NCBI RefSeq assembly: GCF_023065955.2
Contig: NW_026622997.1
Location: 21,432,001 to 21,496,000, forward strand
Direction of reading: 5' to 3'
Source of the DNA: Ursus arctos
Lineage: Eukaryota; Chordata; Mammalia; Carnivora; Ursidae
DNA length: 64,000 nucleotides
In this document: positions 1 through 11,269 of the stretch, one piece after another
How positions within the stretch are numbered: the first letter of the stretch is position 1
Layout: each line of letters opens with the position of its first letter
The notes under the pieces: model-generated
The model's input: only the letters and a program-made list of their open reading frames with translations
What the model was told of the DNA's origin: nothing
Database searches by the model: none
Translations under genes and position numbers: made by a program

Positions 1-589
1 GTGCTTGAATATATTGGTTCAAGGAATGAGCTCCTCAGACCTAATGTTCACACTCAACCAGGAATTTCTGGATGTCCCTTAGCTGTTCCCAAGGAGCAGC
101 AGCAAGTTCTGTGGGTCTCTTCATATCATAGGAGATATTCACTTGTGAATTTCCCAAATGTATTTGCAGAAGAGCTCTTTCAGTAGAAGGGTTTGGGCCA
201 AACCTCTCTGTAATTCATTCAGTTAATTCCAGCTTGGAAAAGACACTTATGATGCAATGACGGTGTGCTTCCTACTGCCGAAGGCTGGGTAGACCCCCAA
301 TCCTTTCATTTTTCCCTGGCATGGGCAAAACCTCCTTGTCCTGTTGCATCTTCCCACAGAACCTACTTTCTGTTGGATGACAGTAATTGTTAATCAGATA
401 TGCTCATCTTGGTGAATGGATTCACCGAACAGTGTGTCACTGTCTCAGAGAAAACAAACGTTTTCTGGAGATGTTTAAGGAGAGCAAACAAAGTTGTGAA
501 TTTCAGGTTAGTGGGCCGGGGGGGGGGGCGCGGAATTCACAGGGTATTTCTCGAGAGGGAATTCTGGCTCAGCTTTAGAAAGATCAGGG
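1..589. other. Intergenic, nothing recognised
   Basis: AT-rich non-coding sequence with a 10-base G run near 510-520. The short reading frames here show no coding character. Confidence 0.6.
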
Positions 590-775
590 TTCCTTATAAA
601 TCCTGGCTTCTTAATCTATTAGCTAGGTGATTTGGGGCAAATGACTGACCTCTTTGAGACTTTGTTTTCTCATCTCAAAAATGGGGATGATAATTCCAGT
701 TGGCAGGGTTGTTGTTTAGATGAGGTGGGATAATGGATGGTAAATTACTTAACACATAGTAGGAGGTTAATCGGC
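590..775 (+). mobile_element. MIR fragment
   Basis: Shows the MIR order: 'gtgatttggggcaaat', 'tttgttttctcatct', 'aaaatggggatgataat', then 'gggttgttgt'. Heavily diverged, eutherian-wide age. Confidence 0.8.
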
Positions 776-1466
776 AGGTGTCATTGCGATCGCTTGGGAC
801 ATTTTAGGCTTCTCTGAAGCCTCATGCCGTGAGTTTCTGCCTGGAAAGCTGCTACAACGCAGTAGGTTTCCTCGGAGGCAGTAGGAAACCTCTTAATTGA
901 AAATGGTATACAAGCACTTGGGAATTATTACTCTGGATGTTAGTTTTATTATTTGCTTCCTGTAGGTTGTTTTATTATTCTGAAATCATCTCCCTTTGAA
1001 TTTATGGGCGTCTCTTCCAGTTTATGTGATGCTGATCACTGAATAATTTCAAGGTTAAAGGGATGATGCATTCAGTTTGGAGGCAGGAATGTCTCTCCAA
1101 AAGAGGGTCAAAGTTTGCCGTTTAAAGATGGGAATGGTTTTATGTATGGTCACAATAAACCTAAGAAAATATTATTTTGGATGAGCCTCTTACATTTACA
1201 TATACAGGGTCCAGTGACTACCACAAGGGAGATGCAGAATTATAGCTTGAATATGTGTTAAAATATAAGCCTCAGGATTTTCAGCTCGTGAGGGAGAAAA
1301 AGGCCATTACTTTCCCTTATATGAAAAACCCTGATTGAAAAATAGCAAGGAGCTTTAGAGACTTCTGGTTGAAAAACCTTAAGAAGGTGAGCCAGGTTAT
1401 TTATTTAACCCTTTAATCCCATGTATCTAATTCCTTTTGGCTAAATTCCTCAAGAAAGGAATTTCT
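776..1466. other. Intergenic, nothing recognised
   Basis: Unique-looking AT-rich sequence without an ORF or a repeat signature I can name. Confidence 0.55.
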
Positions 1467-1638
1467 AGGGGCACCTGGGTGGCTCCGTTGGTTGAGCGTC
1501 TGACTCTTGATTTCCACTCAGGTCATGATCTCAGGGTCATGAGATCGAGCCCTGTCTCGGGTTCCTCGCTCAGTGTGGAGTCTGCTTGCGATTCACTCTC
1601 TCCTTCTGCCCCTCCCCCAACCCTCCTCTTAAAAAAGT
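1467..1638 (+). mobile_element. CanSINE, sense
   Basis: Begins GGGGCACCTGGGTGGCTC, contains the CTCAGGTCATGATCTC core, and ends in a CT-rich part and short A-tail. Truncated tail. Confidence 0.93.
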
Positions 1639-1893
1639 AATTTTCACATTAAATGAAACACTTAGACTCTGGTGTCCATTTTTAAGGAACGAATATGGGA
1701 GCTGAGAAAACCATTTAACTTGCTTGTCCGGTTTTTTCTCTATAAAGTGAGGGAGCTCTGTGGGTGCTTAACCTCTGCTTCATGGGCTCTGCTTTGTAAA
1801 GCAAAACAGAAAGGACTGAATGATGCTTGAACATCTGTCAGTCACTCCACACGCTTTAAAGGAAGGTTGACTGGCTTCTGGAAGATTCTATAC

Positions 1894-2019
1894 TTCTTTT
1901 TTTTTTTTTTTAATTTTTTAATTTCCTTAAGTAATCTCTAAGATCAACATGGAGCTGAAACTCACGACCCTGAGATCAGGAGTCACATGCGCCACCCACT
2001 GATCCAGGCAGGCACCCCA
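1894..2019 (-). mobile_element. CanSINE, short form, antisense
   Basis: T-run, then the 'taagtaatctct' and 'ctcacgaccctgagatca' blocks and a GGCACCCC end. Short variant without the long CT-rich middle. Confidence 0.88.
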
Positions 2020-2227
2020 AGATTGTATATGGCGTAAAAAAGGCAGCAGGAGACTTTTGATCTTTCATTCATTTTTGTTTTCTTATCAACAAGCAAGTGG
2101 TGCCTCTTCACTGAAGTTTAGTAAATGGCTTGTGTCCGTTGAGTTTTTCTGGGTGGCTTTTTTGGAGTTGTTGTGCTTTGCTCTGGTAAAATGTGCTATG
2201 TTAAGGATTTCTTTTTTTCTCTCTCTG

Positions 2228-2364
2228 GATTTTTTTTTTTTTTTTAAGTAGGCTCCATGCCCAGTGTGGAGCCCAATAGGGAACTTGAACTTGTAACCCT
2301 GAGATTGAGACCTGAGCTGAGATCAAGAATCAGATGCTTGACTGACTGGGCCGCCCAGCGTCCC
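2228..2364 (-). mobile_element. CanSINE, short form, antisense
   Basis: T-run followed by 'taggctccatgcccagtg', the CCCTGAGATTGAGA core and a degenerate 'gcccagcgtcccc' end. Confidence 0.88.
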
Positions 2365-2649
2365 CCCTTTCCCCCTCTCTGTAAATTCTTAACCTGTGCC
2401 CATTGGCAGCCACACTACACTATTTTCTTTAGGTTTTGTTACTAATTTGCTTTGGAAAGCTTAAAAATGCAAAGCTCAGGAACTTGGCATTAATTGTTTA
2501 AGTGACATTTTAAGTTTATACTTTCTATCAAATTTGAGTTTCTGTTTTATTCCTAAAATTTCACTTCATTTTTACCTTTCTGGTGCTAACGTGGAGAGGG
2601 ACATTTATTTATGTCACCCTGTCTGAGAGTTTACAGTTAGTTAGCACAT

Positions 2650-2860
2650 ACATTCCATTTGAACAGTTTACCGAGGGCTTTACTCATACCTAAGCTTATC
2701 CTCACTGAAACCAATGTAAGTCTCGCAACAGGTTTGTAAATTAAGCACTGTTATAATTATCAGCTTTTTATAGGTTAAGAAGCTTGGGTGTAGGATGGCG
2801 AAGTTACCAGCTGGACATGTCGGCACAGAGACCCATGGTCTGAGTTCAGCCTCTGTGGAC
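2650..2860 (-). mobile_element. MIR fragment, antisense
   Basis: Reverse-complement MIR: 'ttatcctcact', 'taggttaagaagctt' and a trailing 'gagttcagcc'. Strongly diverged. Confidence 0.6.
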
Positions 2861-2965
2861 TTGTCCTTCTGCTAACTTGCTTCAAATCAGCAAGCTTGCC
2901 GTCACGCACTCCCTTTTCCAGTTTAAAAGGGTTTTCGTTTTGTTTTGGTTTTTGGTTTTCTGTTC

Positions 2966-3139
2966 TTTTTTTAGATTTTATTTATGTATTTGTCAGAGAG
3001 AAAGTGAGAAAGGCAGGAAGAGGGAGATGTTGGCTCCCTGATGAGCAAGGAGCCTGACGTGGGACTCAATCCGAGGACCCTGGGATCATGACCTGAGCTG
3101 AAGGCAGACGCTCAACCGACTGAGCTACCCAGGTATCCC
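2966..3139 (-). mobile_element. CanSINE, antisense
   Basis: 'ttagattttatttatgtatt', the 'gaccctgggatcatgacc' core, then 'actgagctacccaggtatcc'. Confidence 0.93.
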
Positions 3140-3311
3140 TAAAAGGGTTTTGGAAGAGAAACTTCCAAAGAATAAATTTGTAGACTTTTACTTAATGTGA
3201 CACTTTGGATTTTCTTTCTTAAAATTCTATGTGGCTCATTCTTCACCCTTTGCTAAAGCTGGCCCTGTAAAATAACGACAATGCATACTTAAATTAAGAA
3301 TTTCAAAATGT

Positions 3312-3503
3312 GGGCGCCTGGGTGGCTCAGATGGTTAAGCATCTGCCTTCAGCTCAGGGCATGATCTCCAGGTCCTGAAATCGAGTCCTGCGTCGGGCTC
3401 CCAGCTCAGCAGGGAGTCTGCTTCTCCCTCTCCCTCTGCCTCTCCCCTTGCTTGTGCTCTCTCTGCCTGTCTCTCTCAAATGAATAAATTTAAAAAAAAT
3501 AAA
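3312..3503 (+). mobile_element. CanSINE, sense, with TSD
   Basis: 'gggcgcctgggtggctcag' head, CT-rich body and AAATAAA tail. Flanked by near-identical AGAATTTCAAAA copies at 3297 and 3504. Confidence 0.95.
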
Positions 3504-3544
3504 AGAATTTCAAAAGTTTCAACTTAGGAAGATTCCATAGGCCA

Positions 3545-3905
3545 TGGCCAATTCATTCATTCAACAATTTCAAATGAAGGCCCACTCTTCTCAGAGCAGG
3601 GGAAACAGCAGTGAACTAAGGAGGCAAAAATCCCAGCCTTCTAGATGCTGACATTCTAAGGCCCTGGGTTGGAAGACAGACAATAAAATAAATAAGTAAA
3701 AACAGAGCGTGTCATCAGATGGGGATTTGTGCTGTGGGGAAAAAAATAAAGGGATTGCAGTTTTTTGAAGAGTGTGATTGAGATGATATTTAAGCATGGA
3801 GCTGAAGGGGGCAGGTGAAGGAGGAGCCTCTGAATAAATGGGAGAGGTAGGCTCCTGGCAGGGTAAATGCTGAGTGCAAAGGCCCTGAGGTGGATACCCT
3901 TCTGG
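3545..3905 (-). mobile_element. L2 3' fragment, antisense
   Basis: 'attcattcattcaacaattt', 'cagtgaacta', 'cccagccttctagatgctgacattctaa' (read in pieces) and the following L2-like body. The 147-codon minus-strand frame here is a chance frame in the repeat. Confidence 0.75.
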
Positions 3906-4042
3906 CACAGCCAATGAAACCATTATAAATGGAAAACAGGAGGCAAAAAGAACCACTGTAATGATTATATTAGAAACTTCAACACGTATTAAGCAGGCAC
4001 TGGGATGGGTCCGTGCATGATTAGAAGATTTCATAATGCTTT

Positions 4043-4050
4043 TTTTTAAG

Positions 4051-4081
<31 letters not shown>

Positions 4082-4251
4082 GACAGAGAGAGACAGCCAG
4101 TGAGAGAGGGAACACAAGCAGGGGGAGTGGGAGAGGAAGAAGCAGGCTTCCCAGTGGAGCAGGGAGCCTGATGTGGGACTTGATCCCAGGACCCTGGGAT
4201 CACGCCCTGGGCCAAAGGCAGATGCTTAACAACTGAGCCACCCAGGCACCC
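4043..4251 (-). mobile_element. CanSINE, bear-type (AMe-like), antisense, with 19-bp TSD
   Basis: Contains the 'gacagccagtgagagaggga' block and the 'gggggagtgggagaggaag' block. Exact TSD AAGATTTCATAATGCTTTT at 4024-4042 and 4252-4270. Confidence 0.97.
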
Positions 4252-4579
4252 CAAGATTTCATAATGCTTTTAGTGCTAAATCCTGGAAATGATACTCCCC
4301 CAACTCTTTACATAAGGGGTAGAGTATTACTGATTTTTGTCAACTCTTATACCAATTTCCCTTTTCAAAACACCCCTTTTTTGGTAGATTATTTTTCTGA
4401 ATAGGGAATATATTCAGAAAGTAGAAAGTTCAAGGGACACATAAAGGTATATAAGTTACAAAGTAACCCTTTAGTATCCCAGACACCCAGCTCCTCTCCT
4501 AAGGTACAAGAATGAATATTGCCACTTTCTTTTTCTGTGCCTGGAGACAATCTAGGCCCACAGATGCACGTATGGCATA

Positions 4580-5060
4580 TTGGGCTGGGGCACTGGCTTT
4601 GGAGCCAGATTACTTGCATTTCAGTCCCAGTTTTGGTGTTTGCTATTTGTGTGACCTGGACCAACTTGCTAAATGTTTGAATGTCCTCATCTGGGGATAC
4701 CTGGGTAGCTTAGTCATGAAGCGTCTGCCTTCAGCTCAGGTCATGATTCTCAGAGTCCTGGGATTGAGCCCCGCATCGGGCTCCCTACTCAGTGGGGAGT
4801 CTGGTCCTCTCTCTGCCTGCTGCTCCCCCTGCTTGTGCTCTCTTTCTCTCTCTCTTTCTGGCAAATGAATAAATAAAATCTTTAAAAATAAAATAAAATA
4901 AAAGTCCTCATCTGTAGAATGGAATTAGTAATCCTAGGGTCGTTGGGAGGATTCCATGAGATAATATATTCATATAACATAAATATAGAAAATCCTATGT
5001 CCATATCATTTAGTACAGTTCTAGCAAATAATAAACACACAGTAAGTGTTAGCCATTATC
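4580..5060 (+). mobile_element. MIR split by a CanSINE
   Basis: The left part has 'ggctttggagccagatta', 'gtgtgacctggaccaactt' and 'aatgtcctcatctg'. The right part continues 'cctcatctgtagaatgga', 'ttgggaggattccatgag'. The CanSINE at 4694-4902 sits in the middle. Confidence 0.88.
4694..4902 (+). mobile_element. CanSINE, sense, inside a MIR
   Basis: 'ggggatacctgggtagctta' head and (AAATA) tail. TSD of about 11 bp, GTCCTCATCTG, on both sides. Confidence 0.95.
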
Positions 5061-5190
5061 AGCGTCTTTAGTTTCCATAGGAAGCTTTTAAGGTAATCCT
5101 GTTATGCAGATGAGAGGAACGAGCCTCAGAAAGGCCAAACCATTTCCTCGGAGACTACATGTGAGCTCTGTGATTCTCCATGGGAATTCT

Positions 5191-5392
5191 TTTTTTTTTT
5201 TTTTAAGATTTTATTTATTTATTCGACAGAGAGAGAGACAGCCAGCGAGAGAGGGAACACAAGCAGGAGGAGTGGGAGAGGAAGAAGCAGGCTCACAGCG
5301 GAGGAGCCTGATGGGGGGCTCGATCCCATAACGCCGGGATCACGACCTGAGCTGAAGGCAGACGCTTAACCGCTGTGCCACCCAGGTGCCCC
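5191..5392 (-). mobile_element. CanSINE, bear-type, antisense, with 16-bp TSD
   Basis: 'gacagccagcgagagaggga' block and GTGCCACCCAGGTGCCCC end. Exact TSD TCTCCATGGGAATTCT at 5175-5190 and 5393-5408. Confidence 0.97.
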
Positions 5393-5639
5393 TCTCCATG
5401 GGAATTCTAACAGCATGCTCCGCCCCAGGGTTTCCAAGATGAGTGTCATTAAGTCAGACGGCTCTCTTATGTGTCTTCCTTTCAACTAAATAAGGTGTAA
5501 ACGCCAGATGACTATGAATGTAGAGACATGTAAGTGTATGCTTGAGGGCCTCATCAAAGTCTTATCTTATTTGTGGTTTTAGGCAAGGATGGTTCACAAA
5601 TGCATATATGTTTGGTTTTTACCTTAGGCAACTTCCGTT

Positions 5640-5790
5640 TTTTTCACCAGTGTTTACTGAGCCTTTGAGCCCTTGTTCTGTTCCAGGCAGAATATGAGGC
5701 GTGTGTGTGGGGGAGCTAGACAAAGTTCCCACGCCCCCGTGATTGTCATAGTTAACTGAGACGTAGACAAAGAGATCCGTAAAATACCAA
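5640..5790 (-). mobile_element. L2-like fragment, antisense
   Basis: 'gtgtttactgagcc', 'ttctgttccaggcag' and 'gacaaagttcccac' resemble the reverse complement of the L2 3' end. Confidence 0.5.
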
Positions 5791-5799
5791 TGCAATTTG

Positions 5800-7508
5800 C
5801 TTTCATAGGGATTTGTCCAATTCATCATTTCCTTAAGCTAATAGGTGTTTTCAAAACATTTTTTTTTTGGCATGGGGAGGGAGGGAGGAATTCACTGGGT
5901 TTGTTGCCCATGGGTGTGTACAAATAATTCTTAGAAACAGTCAGCTTGTTTTTCATCTGGTTTGTCTGAGAACATCCTAAACACTTGGTCAGGTGTGGCT
6001 AGCTTTGTGGATTCATTGGGTTGCAAGCAGGTATCGCGTTGTTTGCCAATGGAGAGGTCATTATCAGGACAGCACGTAAAGGAGATTATGGCCTTACAAG
6101 GTACAAAGGGAAAGCAGTACGCATAGGTTAGACGCAACATAGCAAAGATGGGAAATGTGAGTACAGTCTGCCTTGAAACAATGCTATATTATAAATGTTA
6201 CCAGCTATTATTTCCTGGATTCAGGAAGTAAAAAAACAAAACAAAAAAACCCCCAAAAACCTCACCAAAAAACCCCTTGAGCCATTAATTTGCTTGGTAT
6301 ATATGCTTAGCCCTGTATGCCCAGGGAAATAAAACACATAGTGGAAGGTTTGAAAAATAACAAACTCCTCAATCAGCTTCAATCAGGCTTTTTTCCTTTT
6401 TTTTCTTTTCCAGTTGGTAATGCTTGTTTTGCAAGCTTGCTGATAAATCATGGTAGGAGCTCAATGAGGAAGGAAGGAAGTATAGAATGATCTTAAATAT
6501 AAATTTATTCTTATGATTTATCGCCTTCAATGAAAATCATTGCATTGCCTCCTTTTGCTCATTGGACCTTCTTGTAGGCTTTATTACACATTGTTACCTT
6601 ATCTGCTCTCCTCACTCCTGGGATTCCGTGACTTTCTCATACCTAACTCACTTGTTCTTGGCCTTGAATGGGAACATTCTCTCATGGAAACCTGAGCATT
6701 TCCATCTCTACTTTGATTAAGAGTGGGATTAATTCACCTGCAAAATTTTGTCTACCTGTCAGGTCCAGTTAATGTCTTTGGGCTCAGAGCTGTCAGCAGC
6801 CCACGTGAAAAGACTGAAGAGCTCGTGTTCTAGAAACCTACTAGACCTCCCATTTTCAGCCTCTCTGGGTCTCTGGTTGCTTTTGGAGCCTTTCTGTTCA
6901 GCTGTTCAGCATCGAGTTCCGATACCTTCAAGACCTCAGTGTCCCCTGTGACCTGGCAAATCGCATTGGAATTCTTGAGACGTCTTTGGTTCAAAAAGGT
7001 GGTTTTATTGAAGCACAGGGACGGGACCCATGGGCAGAAAGAGCTGCATTGGGGTCATGAGGAATAAATGACTCATTATACACTTTCAAGTTGGGAGGGG
7101 GGTCGGGAGAGTGTAAGTCTCTAAGGAATTTTGGAAGCAAGTTTTCCAGGACCTTAAGAGGGCTAGCTGTTGTTGGGAGAAGGTCATTTATTACTGTCTC
7201 ATCAAACCTTTGTCATGAGACCCTTCAGATGTATATTGGTGGGCCATATGCTTGGGGGATGATTGCCAACATGTATCTTGGGGAGTAGAGATAAAGGAAG
7301 TTTCCAAAGGAATTTTTGTATGTTAAAGTAGACTTACAGGATCCTGGGTGTTGGGCTAAGGTTGCCTTTTGCCCTTAGCAAAGTGTCAACATCAAGGCAG
7401 TTGAGTTCCTAGAGGAATGTCACTCTGCCTGTTTCCAGGACTTGTCAATGGGCTGTAAGTGGTAAGGAAATTTAGTAATTTCTCTTCTTCCTTTGTTTCC
7501 CGCATCAC
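5800..7508. other. Intergenic, nothing recognised
   Basis: Non-coding sequence with an A/C-rich patch at about 6230-6280. No clear element or exon. Confidence 0.55.
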
Positions 7509-8144
7509 TTGGACAGATGTGCTGCTTGGGATTGGCATCACATGTCCCTAAATGGAGACAGGAAGAAGGTGGTGCTTAGCACCCACTCACCACTATTTCC
7601 CCTAAAGACACAGGCAACGTGTGCCACTTGCCAAATGCTTAAAGTTCTCAGAGTTAAACGTACTGAATTTGGACCCCTTTGTCCATCCTGTACTGCTACC
7701 CAGGGAGAAATCTCAGGCAGGACAGAAGGAATTGCCCTTGTGTTTCCCTGCAGGAGTTGGAGACATCGGCTTCTCTTTAAAGGCAGTGTCCTGTCACGTC
7801 AGTTCTCAAAATGGGTGGACCTCACCATTTGTTCCGACTTGTTCAGATCTGCCCGAGAAGCAGAATGTGTGAATGAAACTCCTGTCCCTTCCCAAGACTT
7901 CAGGAAGAAGCCCTGTCCTTTCTCTGAGCCAAAGCTGCCCACGCTTCCGTCTCCTTCACGGACCCTTCGGCAGCCAGCCCTGGTCACCCTCCCCGCCACC
8001 TCCTCTCGCCCAACACGCACACCCACGGCTGGCTCTTTCGGCAGGATCCAGCCTGCCAAATCCACTTGGAAGGGTTCTTTGGCTGCTTTGTTGTTGCCTG
8101 TTTTTTTTTTTTTTTTTTTTTGCATAATACTCTACAACAGTTAA
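7509..8144 (+). other. Unexplained 211-codon open frame, probably non-coding
   Basis: A stop-free stretch from a TTG at 7509 to TAG, ending through a T-run (8101-8122) that yields a Phe tract. The first ATG is about 13 codons in. GC content rises in 7870-8100. No known domain, signal or transmembrane segment apart from the poly-Phe. Probably chance. Confidence 0.15.
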
Positions 8145-8179
8145 TTCTTCCCATTACTGAGTGAGGCAGTGTAGTGTGT

Positions 8180-8285
8180 CCATGACAATAGGGATTTTAT
8201 CTGACTCTTGAACTAGATGCATGATATACATAAAGCCCTCAGCCTAGCCCTTGGGACACGAGGTAGGGATTCAATAAACACGAGC
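8180..8285 (+). mobile_element. L2 3' tail fragment
   Basis: 'atagggattttatctgac', 'agcctagccc' and 'gggattcaataaacacgagc' resemble the L2 3' end. Confidence 0.5.
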
Positions 8286-8394
8286 TTCCTTGATAGGGTC
8301 CCTTCCGTGTTCTTTTTCTGGCAACAAGCCACGTGCAAGGAGGCTCTTCAAACTCTTGTTTGCTGAGTACGGTTACAGCATTATGGGTGAGAGA

Positions 8395-8610
8395 GCGGAC
8401 CTTGGTCCCCTGCTGTTGGGGTCCAAATTCACCCTCTAGGTGACTTTGGGAGCTTAAGCTGCTTGCTTAACCTCTGTGCGTCAGTTTCCTTACTGATAGA
8501 TTAGCACTAAGAAGAGTTCCTATTCATATTGTTGTCATGAAGATGAAATTAGTTAATATATTAGGGGCTGTTAAGACCACATGCCTGGTACATAGTGCTA
8601 AGTAAGTGGG
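8395..8610 (+). mobile_element. MIR fragment
   Basis: 'ggtgactttgggagctt', 'cctctgtgcgtcagtttcct', 'gttgtcatgaagatgaaatt', 'cctggtacatagtgctaag' in MIR order. Confidence 0.88.
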
Positions 8611-8639
8611 AGAAATTGGTAATTTTATATTACTAATAA

Positions 8640-8728
8640 TGTATTAGTTATTATATAGTATGTATTAGTTATGTAGTTGTATTAGTTATAGAAGTTACAT
8701 TATATTAGTTATATTAGTAATAGAAGTG
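8640..8728. repeat. AT-rich imperfect tandem repeat
   Basis: Repeated TATTAGTTAT-like units with variable spacing. Confidence 0.75.
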
Positions 8729-8914
8729 GGGCTAAGGAGGCCACTGGGGCATAAAGCAGCGGGCTTTCATCTCTCTTTCTTTGGGAAAACCCAGGCCACT
8801 AAATGCATGGAATGCGGTTTCTAAAACTGGAGTCAAGAGGTGCATGGAGCAGACGTGCTGGAGATGGAGGTCTCTGACTCAGAGCAGTAAGACGGACTCC
8901 TTTCTCAAACCCCA

Positions 8915-9100
8915 TTATAAAATTTACCGGGGGCACTTGTTAGACAAGCAGACTTGAGGGCCTTGCCCCAGAAAGACCTACTGAATCAGAAACTTCAGGG
9001 AGGGGCTTGGAATCTGATGTCTAACAACCCAGGCAAATAGTATTACCTGGAAACACTAAACATGAAGCACCCAGAAAGTTTGAGAAAACACTGATGGCTG
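8915..9100 (+). mobile_element. MER5-type DNA transposon remnant
   Basis: 'gcacttgttagacaagcaga', 'cctactgaatcagaaact', 'aggcaaatagtattacctg' and 'agtttgagaaaacactg' follow the MER5A order. Confidence 0.75.
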
Positions 9101-9249
9101 GGTCTCAGACACTAGACGTTCTGGTTTGATTGCTTTGGGGTCTGGGTGTATAGGCATGAGGACTTTTTTTTTTTAATACTCTCACAGAAATTGAATGTGA
9201 ATTTCTAAGGTTGAAATCCACTAAAATAGAGGATCAGACTTAAGTCAGT

Positions 9250-9620
9250 ATTTCTCAGGATCATTTGGGGTGTGGGTTCAAAGTGTGGACTTACAAGCCT
9301 CAGCTCCAGCCTGCTGAATCCAAGTCTGTGGGTAGGGGAGAGGGGGTAGGGGAAATGAGACCCTGCAATTTGCATTTTTTAAAAAAGATTTTACTTATTT
9401 ATTTGAGAGAGAGAGAGAGAATGTGTGAGGGTGGCGGGGGGCAGAAGCAGACTCCCTGCCGAGCAGGGAGCCTGATGTGGGGCTCAGTCCCGGGACCCTG
9501 AGATCACAACCTGAGCCGAAAGCAGATGCTTAGCCAACAGAGCCACCCAGGCACCCCTGGAATTTGCATTCTCAACAGACCTTCAGGATGATTCTTTTGC
9601 ATGCTCGACTTGAAGAACCA
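9250..9620 (+). mobile_element. MER5-type remnant split by a CanSINE
   Basis: 'ggatcatttggggtgtgg', 'ccagcctgctgaatcc', 'aatttgcatt', and after the SINE 'aatttgcattctcaacagac' and 'cgacttgaagaacc'. It also holds a G-quadruplex motif at 9330-9352. Confidence 0.75.
9380..9558 (-). mobile_element. CanSINE, antisense, inside MER5
   Basis: 'aaaaagattttacttattta', 'gaccctgagatcacaacc', 'gccacccaggcacccc'. TSD AATTTGCATT at 9367-9376 and 9561-9570. Confidence 0.95.
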
Positions 9621-10694
9621 CCCATCGAGGAGTGTTTTCCCTAAGTAGGCGTGTGTGAAAGTGGCTGAAAGAATGAGATGGAATTGTTCCTTCCTTTCCT
9701 GCTACACCAGCCTGTTCAAAACTTGCTTCTTCATATACCTCATGTAAACACAGTACCTGCTCGCCTTTGATGGACCTAGGGTTTCTAGATCGCTCTCTCC
9801 ATTTTAATATGCTTTGATTTGACCTGGCGGGCATTGATGGGCATTATTGTTGGGTTTCTGTGTGGCTGTGCGAACGTGACAGGCCAGATGTGGAAACCGG
9901 GGAAAAGTGTTGTCCGATGAGGTTGACCAGTCGGGCAGTTTGTAGTTTGGCAGGAAGCCCCTGTGTTAAACCAAGGGATTTAGAAGAAGAAGCTGAAGCT
10001 GGCTGAAAGGAGAAAGTAGAAGTTTGTAGGATGAAATGTTGCACGTAGCTGTTCTCACGACAAGGCGCCCTGCTTTCCCCAGATGACCACCTGGCAGGAG
10101 GGCTGGAATCTTGTTTGCCTTTCCTCACCACTGCAATCCCAAGCCCTCACCCGTGCTTGGCACTCCTCTGCGGCTCCCTCAGTAGCATAGGAATGAGAAT
10201 CTTTCCTACTGCCGCCACAGTGTAAATGCAGGGTCCCCCCTTCTCCATGAAGACTAGGAGAAATAACCGTTTCTTTGGAGAGCTAACTGGGGAAGTTGCG
10301 CACACCACGTCGGTGCAGAGATGTAGCAGTTTCCTTTGGAGGGAATGACTCCTCGGTCTGCAAAACCAGTTCGTAAAGTTATTGCAAGCACTTTATTGAC
10401 ATCTATCAAGAATCTGACTCTCCCACCAGAGGTAGGAGGAGGAGACTAAGTGATAGTAGTCTCTGGGGGCTGCAAAGGGGTGGTGCCCATACAAGCCCCA
10501 TCACGGGAAAGGCTCTAGTGCCGAGAATAATGCAACCCCTGCCTGCTCCTAGTGGGTTTGTCTCTGTCATGGGAATGGATGCCTCAGGCAACCAAAGTCT
10601 GACGGCATTAAGGAATTAAGTGGTCAACCTCTCCTGTGATCTCATTCATATTCCGCTCACCAATAAAATCGGATACTCTGGTTTCCCCCGTAGT
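9621..10694. other. Intergenic, nothing recognised
   Basis: Unique-looking sequence with no ORF of coding character. Confidence 0.55.
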
Positions 10695-10805
10695 TTGTCT
10701 ACAGCCTCGCTCCACAGAACATGGTCCTTGGGCCAAGAGCATGGGCTGGGAGCTTGTGAGAAACACAGACTCTCAGGCCCCTCCCCATCAAAGCCCAGCA
10801 ATGTT
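10695..10805 (+). mobile_element. MER5-type fragment
   Basis: 'acatggtccttgggccaaga' and 'gagcttgtgagaaacacaga' with 'tcaggcccctcccca' match the 5' half of MER5A. Confidence 0.65.
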
Positions 10806-11269
10806 GGGTTTGCCTGAAGAGGTGGCATTTTGTTTTCCTATATCCTAGTCACTGGGGTTTAGTTAGGATGAGTCAGCGTCCTTGAGTTTGATTAACTTCC
10901 AGATACTGATGAAGTAGTTGCTGAACGTGTAAGGCCTGAGGGCAGACTCAGGGCAGAGGAGAATTCACCAAGGGAATGTCACTGAATGGGTGACCAGTTG
11001 GCCCTTATGTCATACGCTTCCTTTTGATTTCAGCATTGACCCCCACTACAAGTTGCCTCAGATAACCGTGTGGGACTTATTTCCGTTCTGGCCCATGCAC
11101 TGCGATGAACCCCTCTTCCCTTCCAAGTGCACGAGCAAACTTGCTTCACCTGCTTTGCAGCCAGCCAGGACTCCAGCAGTTTCTGAGGGTCCTCGCAATG
11201 GGGAAGAAAGGAATCCGACTTGTGGAAATTCGACAGGGCACATTTGTCTGTAGATTCTTATTACTATTT
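10806..11269. other. Intergenic, nothing recognised
   Basis: Overlapping frames of 60-87 codons at 10990-11311 in three phases look like chance. Confidence 0.5.

Noticed and set aside
3591..4034. 147-codon minus-strand open frame
   Set aside because: Lies in an antisense L2 remnant.
4512..4868. 118-codon frame and many similar frames ending in Ser/Leu-rich runs
   Set aside because: They are translations of the CT-rich part of CanSINEs.
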